From contig DATHOA010000355.1 of NCBI GenBank assembly GCA_035485475.1, positions 1 to 10,162 on the forward strand: a DNA stretch of 10,162 bases, read 5' to 3'. Of the stretch, positions 4,792 through 10,162 are shown one piece after another. The notes beneath the pieces were generated by a model. It was not told where the DNA came from. It did not search any database and saw nothing but the letters and a program-made list of their open reading frames with translations. The translations under genes were made by a program, and so were the position numbers. Origin of the DNA: DAIDKA01 sp035485475. Its GTDB lineage: Bacteria; Pseudomonadota; Gammaproteobacteria; Steroidobacterales; Steroidobacteraceae. Position 1 is the stretch's first letter. Every line of letters starts with the position of its first letter.

Positions 4792-6117
4792 ATGGGGCGA
4801 AGTGACGTGACTGAGCGACAAGACCCGTCTGCGGGGCCTCACACCGCGGTGCGCTTCGCGGCGCGCGGCCTGTTCGTCCTGACGCTGATCAATCTGCTCA
4901 ACTACCTGGATCGCTACATCCCTTCCGCGGTGCTTCCGCAGCTGAAGGCCTCGGGCATCGTGAGCACGGATTTCCAGCTCGGCATTCTGTCGCCGGGATT
5001 CGTGGTGGTGTACATGCTGGCGGCACCCGTATTTGGCTACCTGGGAGATCGTCGCTCACGCACGCGGCCCATCGCACTCGGCGTAGCCTTGTGGAGCCTG
5101 GCGACGATGGGGTCGGGCCTGTCGCGAACTTACTGGGAATTGTTCGCATCGCGCGCGGCGGTGGGAATTGGCGAGGCCGCCTATGCCACCATTTCCCCAG
5201 CATTGCTTGCCGACTACTACCCCGCGGCGCGGCGCGGCCGCATTTTTGCCATCTTCTATATGGCCATTCCGGTAGGCGCGGCCCTGGGGTATGTGGTCGG
5301 TGGAGTGGTTTCACAGGCCTGGGGCTGGCGGGCTGCCTTCTTTGTCGCAGGTTTGCCCGGCCTGCTGCTCGCCTTGTGGGTACTGCGCGTGCCGGACCCG
5401 CCACGCGGCGCAACCGAACCACTGGCCGGCGCAAAGGCGGGTCGCTCCACGGAGCAGACCGCGCAACGGCCTGGCATGCTGCTGGCGCTGCGCCGCACGG
5501 CGACACTCTACCTGCAGTTGGCGCGGCAAGCCTCATATGCGCTGACGGTACTCGGGTATGCGGCTTACACCTTTGCCGTGGGCGGCCTGGCGTTCTGGAT
5601 GCCCACCTTCCTGGAGCGGGTCCGCGCGGTACCCGTGTCGCAGGCGACCACAGGATTCGGCGCGATTGTCGTGGTCACCGGTTTCGCGGGCACCTTTGCG
5701 GGAGGCTGGCTCGGGGACTACTGCCTGCGCTATACGCAGCAGGCCTATCTGTGGGTGTCAGGGATTGCGACTTTGCTGGCATTGCCGCTGGCCGTTGTCT
5801 GCCTGACGGCGGCGTCGCCGTCGGTGTACTACCCGGCATTGGTGGTCGCTGAGCTGCTGCTGTTCATGTCCACCGGCCCCATCAACTCCGTCATCGTCTC
5901 GCTCGTGAGTCCGGCGCATCGCGCCTCCGCGGTGGCGTTGAGCGTGCTGGCCATCCATCTCCTTGGGGATGTCATTTCGCCGCCGCTGATTGGCAGCGTA
6001 TCCGATCGCACCTCGCTGGGAGATGCCGTGTTGCTGGTCCCGGTTGCGGTGGCTGTCAGCGGACTGTTCTGGGTCGCCGCGGCGCTGCGGTGTCGCAGGG
6101 AAGCCGTGGTAGAGTGA
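4792..6117 (+). CDS. MFS transporter, spinster (Spns)-like
   Basis: A 441-residue inner-membrane protein with twelve predicted helices in two six-helix halves, joined by a charged loop at about 200-235. Helix 1 ends in NYLDRY (37-42), the cytoplasmic loop after helix 2 has motif A GYLGDRRSRTR (82-92), and helix 4 carries GEAAYATISPALLADYYP (127-144). Late in the protein, HRASAVALSVLAIHLLGD (376-393) followed by SPPLIG matches the spinster subgroup, whose animal members export sphingosine-1-phosphate or lysophospholipids; bacterial homologues have unknown or lipid-like substrates. ATG 4792 is taken; GTG 4807 is also possible and has a similarly weak ribosome site. The gene ends 12 bases before the MurJ-family gene, so the two are probably co-transcribed. 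Confidence 0.85.
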   Translation: MGRSDVTERQDPSAGPHTAVRFAARGLFVLTLINLLNYLDRYIPSAVLPQLKASGIVSTDFQLGILSPGFVVVYMLAAPVFGYLGDRRSRTRPIALGVALWSLATMGSGLSRTYWELFASRAAVGIGEAAYATISPALLADYYPAARRGRIFAIFYMAIPVGAALGYVVGGVVSQAWGWRAAFFVAGLPGLLLALWVLRVPDPPRGATEPLAGAKAGRSTEQTAQRPGMLLALRRTATLYLQLARQASYALTVLGYAAYTFAVGGLAFWMPTFLERVRAVPVSQATTGFGAIVVVTGFAGTFAGGWLGDYCLRYTQQAYLWVSGIATLLALPLAVVCLTAASPSVYYPALVVAELLLFMSTGPINSVIVSLVSPAHRASAVALSVLAIHLLGDVISPPLIGSVSDRTSLGDAVLLVPVAVAVSGLFWVAAALRCRREAVVE

Positions 6118-6129
6118 CCACGATATATT

Positions 6130-7761
6130 GTGTCTGAAAATCCACCCTTAGCTGCGTCCGCTGCGCCCCGGTCTGAGACTCTCAATACCCGGGCGGCCGG
6201 CATTGTCGGTCTGGCGGTGATGTGCAGCCGCGTCCTGGGGTTGGCGCGCGAGCAGATATTCGCGGCGCTGTTCGGCGGCGGCGCGATGATGGATGCGTTC
6301 ACCATTGCGTTTCGCATTCCCAATCTGCTGCGTGACCTGTTTGCCGAAGGCGCGCTGTCCACGGCATTCATCACCATATTCAGCAAGACCATCAGCCGCG
6401 AAGGCGATGTGGCCGCATTCCGTCTGGCGAACAAGGTCACGACCCTGACGCTGGTGGCGCTCAGCAGCATCACGGTCCTGGGAATCATTTTCGCCCCGTG
6501 GATCATTGGCGTGCTGGCGCCCGGATTTGATCCGGACAAGCAGGCGTTGACCGTGACCCTGGCCCGGATCATGTATCCATTCATCCTGATGGTGTCGCTG
6601 GCCGCGCTGGTGATGGGCATGCTGAACGCGCGCAATGTGTTCGGGATACCGGCGATGGCCTCGAGCTTCTTCAATCTCGGCTCCATCGCCGCTGGCGTTG
6701 TCCTGGGGTGGATATTTGATCCGCATTTCGGACCACGGGCCCTGTTGGGATTGGCGCTGGGTACGCTGGTCGGAGGATTGCTGCAGCTGGGCATGCAGCT
6801 GCCGGCGCTGCGGCGTGAAGGCTTTGTTTTCCGACCGGATCTGGCATGGCGGGATCGAGGCGTATCGGCGGTCCTGCAGTTGATGGTCCCCTCGGTCATC
6901 GCGGCCAGCTCGACCCAGGTCAACGTGATGGTCAATTCCGTGTTCGCCTCGCACCTGGGAAATGGCCCGACCTACTGGCTGTCCATCGCTTTTCGGCTGA
7001 TGCAGCTGCCGCTGGGCATTTTCGGGGTCGCATTGGGGACGGTCTCCTTGCCACTGTTGGCGCGCCTCGCGGTGGCCGGCAATCGCGATGGGTTTCGTAC
7101 CGAACTGGCGCGTGGCATCCGGCTGGCATTCCTGATGACGATTCCGGCGACGGTCGGGTTGATCGTGCTGGCCGAACCGATCGTCTCGGTGCTCTACCAG
7201 CATGGACGATTCACCGCTTATCAGGCGCACGAGGCGGCTGGCGATCTGCAGTACTACGCCTTGGGGCTTATCGGCTATGCGTCGCTGAAGGTGCTCGTGA
7301 ATGCCTTCTACGCCATCGATCGGCGCAAGACGCCCATGTTTGTCAGCTTCGCCGCGATCGGGCTGAACCTGCTGTTCAATTGGTTCTTCACCTGGCACCT
7401 GCGCTGGGGCCACCGTGGTCTGGCATTCTCCACCGCCTGCATCGCGAGCATCAACTTCATCGTCCTGTTCATCCTCATGCGTCGGGAACTGGGACGATTT
7501 CACTCCGGTGCCCTGGGGTCCCTGACGCTGCGAGTCGGATTGGCGGCGGCCGTGATGGCCGCCGTTTGCCTCGCCAGCATGCAGTGGTTGCTGCCGGGTT
7601 GGCAGGCAACCGGTTTCTGGCTGCGGCTGGCATGGCTGATGGCCACCATCGTGGTGGCGACGGCGGCGTTTTCGGTCTGCGCAAGCTTGCTGAAGGTTTC
7701 GGAGCTTACGGCCATCACCGCCGCCTTCAAACGCCGCCTCAACCGCGCCAAAGCGCGCTGA
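6130..7761 (+). CDS. murJ: MurJ/MviN-family lipid II flippase
   Basis: A 543-residue polytopic inner-membrane protein of the MOP superfamily; the family has about 14 helices and flips lipid II across the membrane for peptidoglycan synthesis. The signature region SRVLGLAREQ (33-42) and MDAFTIAFRIPNLLRDLFAEGA (54-75) is intact. By alignment from memory, the functionally important E. coli R18, R24, D39, R52 and R270 correspond to R34, R40, D55, R68 and R289 (AFRLMQLPLGIFGVALGT), all kept. The start is a GTG at 6130 with no strong ribosome site; the 20 residues before the first helix are variable. The sequence RIPNLLRDLFAEGALS looks more like MurJ of acidobacteria and other non-gamma groups than the enteric KLPNLLRRIFAEGAFSQ form, so this may be a second or transferred copy. 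No rpsT or ribF is adjacent. Confidence 0.9.
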   Translation: MSENPPLAASAAPRSETLNTRAAGIVGLAVMCSRVLGLAREQIFAALFGGGAMMDAFTIAFRIPNLLRDLFAEGALSTAFITIFSKTISREGDVAAFRLANKVTTLTLVALSSITVLGIIFAPWIIGVLAPGFDPDKQALTVTLARIMYPFILMVSLAALVMGMLNARNVFGIPAMASSFFNLGSIAAGVVLGWIFDPHFGPRALLGLALGTLVGGLLQLGMQLPALRREGFVFRPDLAWRDRGVSAVLQLMVPSVIAASSTQVNVMVNSVFASHLGNGPTYWLSIAFRLMQLPLGIFGVALGTVSLPLLARLAVAGNRDGFRTELARGIRLAFLMTIPATVGLIVLAEPIVSVLYQHGRFTAYQAHEAAGDLQYYALGLIGYASLKVLVNAFYAIDRRKTPMFVSFAAIGLNLLFNWFFTWHLRWGHRGLAFSTACIASINFIVLFILMRRELGRFHSGALGSLTLRVGLAAAVMAAVCLASMQWLLPGWQATGFWLRLAWLMATIVVATAAFSVCASLLKVSELTAITAAFKRRLNRAKAR

Positions 7762-7787
7762 GGGCGCAACTCGCTTAGCGCTGAGGG
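7755..7787 (+). repeat. Short direct repeat at the end of murJ
   Basis: GCGCTGAGGG occurs at 7755-7764 and again at 7778-7787, a 23-base period, the first copy spanning the stop codon. It may be a small duplication in the 3' flank. Confidence 0.35.
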
Positions 7788-7796
7788 TGCCTGGCT

Positions 7797-7866
7797 GTTA
7801 CTGGTTCGTCACCGCCTCGGTACTGACTTCGTAACTGCACGCCCGTTACGCTCATAGCCCAGTAAC
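7797..7866. repeat. Nested inverted repeats built on GTTAC
   Basis: GTTACTGG at 7797-7804 is the exact inverse of CCAGTAAC at 7859-7866, and inside them CGTAAC (7830-7835) is the exact inverse of GTTACG (7845-7850). The word GTTAC or its complement therefore occurs four times in 70 bases between murJ and the DszB-like gene. This could fold into a two-storey RNA stem or be an operator with spaced half-sites. There is no T tract, so an intrinsic terminator is unlikely. Confidence 0.4.
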
Positions 7867-7886
7867 TCGATACCTGGTGGACTGCG

Positions 7887-8678
7887 ATGGGCGTACCCGC
7901 TGCGCGTGTTTTTGCGACCCCGAATCCGGCGCCGATCCCAATCCCGCACCGACCACGACACGTCTGGCCGGCGGACGGCGAGGCTGCCGGCCATGGCAGC
8001 GCAATCCTGCGCCAGCAGGCCGCCGTGGCGGCCATCACGGCCCGCACGCGCGGTGCCGCGACCCGCCTGGTCGGAATCTCCCGCGTCGATGATTTCCAGG
8101 CGCTCATCGTACGCCGTGACGCAAAACTGCGTCGCGGGCGCGACCTTCGTGACCGGCGCATCGGGCTGCCGGCCGCTGAACTGGATTGCGGCAGCCCGCG
8201 TGTCCACGCGTTGCGGGCTGCCACCGCGGTGCTGGAGTCGGAAGGACTTTTTTTCCGCGGCGTAGAGTGGGTAGACCTGCTGCCACCCGAGGCGGTGACA
8301 CTCACGCTGCCCAGTGCCTATGCGGCGGAAATGGCCGCGCTGCAGGACCAATCGGTGGATGCGATATATGTGCGCGGCCCGGCCGGACTGGAGGCCGCGC
8401 GCATCGCCGGGGCACGGGTGCTGGTTGATGTGGGTGCCCATCGCGACCCTTGGCTGCAGGCGCATACAGCACTGCTGCACACCGTCACGGTCAATGAGAC
8501 CCTGCTGCGCGAGCACCCGGACGTCATTGCCCAGGAACTGCTGCAGCGCTGGCCGCTGCTGCCCGCGCGCCTGAGCCTGGATGCGCAGTCGCTAGGCGCA
8601 GTGGAGACGTTGAAGACCTTCATGTTCCGCTGGGCATTCATCCGCGCGGATTTCAGCATGGACTCGTGGACTGATTGA
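7887..8678 (+). CDS. Shortened DszB/SsuA-like periplasmic-binding-fold protein, probably degenerate
   Basis: A 263-residue frame. From about residue 36 it follows the family of desulfinase DszB and sulfonate-binding SsuA-like proteins: RQQAAVAAITARTRGAATRL and VGISRVDDFQALIVR (62-76), RDLRDRRIGLP (84-94), GVEWVDLLP (125-133), QSVDAIYVRGPAGLEAARIAGARVLVD (153-179) and the end helix ETLKTFMFRWAFIRADFSMDSW. Compared with relatives of about 350 residues, roughly 80 N-terminal residues, which hold DszB's active-site Cys, are missing; the first 35 residues here are a Pro/Arg-rich stretch that looks unrelated. The usual R-x-G-G-N turn reads RQQAA. A 40-50 residue helical segment also appears lost near residue 220. 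No signal peptide is seen, and a stop at 7863 blocks upstream extension. It is probably a decaying or repurposed gene; alignment is from memory. Confidence 0.6.
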   Translation: MGVPAARVFATPNPAPIPIPHRPRHVWPADGEAAGHGSAILRQQAAVAAITARTRGAATRLVGISRVDDFQALIVRRDAKLRRGRDLRDRRIGLPAAELDCGSPRVHALRAATAVLESEGLFFRGVEWVDLLPPEAVTLTLPSAYAAEMAALQDQSVDAIYVRGPAGLEAARIAGARVLVDVGAHRDPWLQAHTALLHTVTVNETLLREHPDVIAQELLQRWPLLPARLSLDAQSLGAVETLKTFMFRWAFIRADFSMDSWTD

Positions 8679-8697
8679 AGCGGTCGGCCGCCCGCGG

Positions 8698-10152
8698 TCA
8701 CTGGTAGTGTGAGTAGTCCGGAGCCTTCCAGCCGCCGCCGAGGTCGGTGATCAGTGTGACCGCATTGGTGTGCCGCAGGACGCGCATCTGCGCCAGATTC
8801 AAACGCGCACTCAGCGCTGCCGTCTGCGCCACCACGACGGTAGTGAAATCCACCGTGCCGGCCTTGTACTCGTTGAGTGTCAGGGTCTCGGCGAGGTCCA
8901 GGGCCTCGGAATTCTGGCGACGCAAATCGAATTCCTTCTGATAGATCGCCGCCCCCGCCAGGTCGTTCTCCACATCCTGGAAAGCGGTCAGCACGGTCTG
9001 CCGATAGGAGGCGATCGCCTGTTCGTAGGCGCGGCGGGCCTGGTCAACCTGCGCGCGCCGTCCGCCGAAATCCAGCAGGGTCTGCGACAAGGATCCGCCG
9101 ATGGATTTCGTGACGCTGGGAGTCTTGAAAAGAGTGCTCACGGCGGTGGACAGATAGCCGTAGGAACCCGTGAGGGTGATGGCCGGAAAGTAACTGGCTT
9201 CCTGAACGCCGATGGTCGCATTCGCAGCAGCCATCGCGCGCTCCACATTGGCGATATCCGGCCGCCGCTGTAACAGTTCCGAAGGCACTCCGGCCGGAAT
9301 CTGCGGCGTTGGGATGTCCCAGGTATCCCGCGCCGCGAGCTGGTAGCCGGAAGCGGGCTTGCCGATCAGCGCCGCAATGGCGTTCTCCAACTGATCACGT
9401 TGCAGGATCTCGGCCTGTTCCTGATCCTGTGCCGAGAACAGCTGGGATTGTGCCTGCAGCACATCGGTGCGGGCGGAGACGCCGGCCTTGTATTTGTTCT
9501 GTGTGATGTCCAGGGTGCGCGCGTACGCCCCTTGAGTATCCGAGAGCAGTTTGCGCTGAGCGTCCGCACCGCGCAGCTGCAGATAAGCGATGGCCAGCTG
9601 GCTGCGGGCTGAAAGCTGTGCATTGGCCAGGTCCGCGGCGCTGGCCTGGGCACTGTCGCGAGCGTTTTCCAGGGTCCGGCGCAGCTTACCCCAGACATCC
9701 AGTTCCCAGTCGGTGCTGGCGGCGAGCTGATAAGTGGTCGACTTGTTGCTGCCGGTGATCAAGCCGCTGCTTCCCGCGCCGCCGCCGCCGCCGACCACGA
9801 AGCCGGGCGCGCCGCTGATCGAGCGGGTTGCACCGCCCGACAGGTCGATCGAAGGCAGCAGGTTGGAGCGGTCCTGGCGCACCACGGCGCGCGCCTGCAT
9901 GTAGGCCGCCGCGGCTTCGGCGATGTTCTGGTTGTTGACGATGACCTGGGACTCCAGGTCATTGAGAATGGGATCATTAAACAAAGTCCACCACTCGTCC
10001 GGGAACGCCGGGGCGCTGGCCACGGGATTCTTGTAGCTCTCGGTGACGGCGGCCGAAGGACGCTTGTAATTGGGGCCGATTGCACACCCGGCGAGCAGGG
10101 TGACGATGGCCACGGGCACCAGGCAGCGGGCAGCACAGCGAATTGGCGACAT
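8698..10152 (-). CDS. NodT/OprM-type RND efflux outer-membrane lipoprotein
   Basis: A complete 484-residue outer-membrane factor. The signal peptide ends in the lipobox LAGC with lipidated Cys23, followed by AIGPNYKRP, the classic start of this family. Two homologous outer-membrane-efflux repeats follow (about 60-260 and 290-475), each giving beta strands for the trimeric barrel and long coiled-coil helices for the periplasmic tunnel. Family landmarks are WWTLFNDPILN (54-64), DWELDVWGKLRR (148-159), PSELLQRRPDI (290-300), LLDFGGRR (359-366) and LGGGW (471-475). A glycine run at 121-127 lengthens a surface loop. It forms the exit duct for an RND or similar pump together with a membrane-fusion protein; those genes are not in the window but may lie upstream. 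ATG 10152 is chosen because the lipobox position then fits; only ten upstream bases are visible. It converges on the DszB-like gene with a 19-base gap that has no clear terminator. Confidence 0.95.
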   Translation of the reverse strand: MSPIRCAARCLVPVAIVTLLAGCAIGPNYKRPSAAVTESYKNPVASAPAFPDEWWTLFNDPILNDLESQVIVNNQNIAEAAAAYMQARAVVRQDRSNLLPSIDLSGGATRSISGAPGFVVGGGGGAGSSGLITGSNKSTTYQLAASTDWELDVWGKLRRTLENARDSAQASAADLANAQLSARSQLAIAYLQLRGADAQRKLLSDTQGAYARTLDITQNKYKAGVSARTDVLQAQSQLFSAQDQEQAEILQRDQLENAIAALIGKPASGYQLAARDTWDIPTPQIPAGVPSELLQRRPDIANVERAMAAANATIGVQEASYFPAITLTGSYGYLSTAVSTLFKTPSVTKSIGGSLSQTLLDFGGRRAQVDQARRAYEQAIASYRQTVLTAFQDVENDLAGAAIYQKEFDLRRQNSEALDLAETLTLNEYKAGTVDFTTVVVAQTAALSARLNLAQMRVLRHTNAVTLITDLGGGWKAPDYSHYQ

Positions 10153-10162
10153 CCAAGCGTCC

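Noticed and set aside
5829..6935. Minus-strand open frame of 368 codons spanning the MFS-murJ junction
   Set aside because: It lies opposite two real genes and has a Ser/Arg/Thr-rich low-complexity composition; no domain is recognisable.
6148..7503. Long minus-strand open frame of 451 codons opposite murJ
   Set aside because: It is antisense to a confidently identified gene, its composition (Gln/Arg/His-rich) is that of a mirrored high-GC gene, and it shows no family motif.
8247..8256. T-run in the DszB-like gene that also fits a T TTT TTC slippery pattern
   Set aside because: No convincing downstream stem at the right spacing and the shifted frame encodes no sensible continuation.
7808..8299. 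13-bp inverted match between 7808-7820 and 8287-8299
   Set aside because: A match of this length is expected about once by chance in 10 kb, and one copy lies in coding sequence.
9759..9830. Glycine-codon run in the outer-membrane factor gene, looking like a GCC repeat
   Set aside because: It is a plausible in-frame glycine-rich surface loop, and no frame disruption is seen.
1..10162. CRISPR arrays, tRNAs, integrase attachment sites, toxin-antitoxin pairs
   Set aside because: I looked for regularly spaced repeats, cloverleaf-type segments and small paired genes and found none.

Overview
The window is GC-rich chromosomal DNA with compact, mostly short-spaced genes. It reads as a high-GC proteobacterium. 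A gammaproteobacterium of the Xanthomonadales/Steroidobacter/Nevskiales kind is my best guess, based on gene content and codon bias (NodT-type outer-membrane factor, PRC-barrel protein, lipoprotein hydrolase); no rRNA or other phylogenetic marker is present. I see no tRNA, rRNA or CRISPR array.

Layout. (1) 1-365: an insertion-sequence scar. The C-terminal zinc-ribbon/RuvC-III end of a TnpB runs in from the left edge. Its 3' end is strongly self-complementary, as expected for the guide-RNA scaffold that TnpB elements make. Directly behind it lies an orphan C-terminal reading frame that resembles a MAPEG-family membrane protein, probably a gene broken at the element boundary. (2) 491-691: a 66-residue two-CxxC zinc-ribbon protein with a good ribosome-binding site, followed by two hairpins. 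(3) 810-2399: an exported lipoprotein of the secretory-lipase alpha/beta-hydrolase type. Inside it is an A-rich heptamer, a 5-nt spacer and a 9-bp stem, which is the architecture of a -1 frameshift site that would end translation before the catalytic Asp and His. (4) 4721 down to 2477 on the minus strand: four genes in a row. These are a secreted seven-bladed Vgb-type beta-propeller, a secreted ABM-fold (monooxygenase-like) protein translationally coupled to it, a 50-residue ESFPASDPP protein, and a PRC-barrel protein. (5) 4792-7761 on the plus strand: a spinster-type MFS transporter and a MurJ-family lipid II flippase 12 nt apart, divergent from the propeller operon. (6) 7887-8678: a shortened DszB/SsuA-like substrate-binding-fold gene that appears to lack its N-terminal part and an internal segment. 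(7) 10152 down to 8698 on the minus strand: a complete NodT/OprM-type outer-membrane lipoprotein of an RND efflux system. Its pump partners, if adjacent, would lie beyond the right edge.

Most of the genes act at the envelope: an anchored hydrolase, periplasmic propeller and ABM proteins, inner-membrane transporter and flippase, and an outer-membrane channel. I did not find a recognisable complete defence or mobile system. The least ordinary signals are the possible frameshift element in the hydrolase, the folded RNA at the tnpB end, the active-site losses in the Vgb-like and DszB-like proteins, and the MFS-MurJ pairing.
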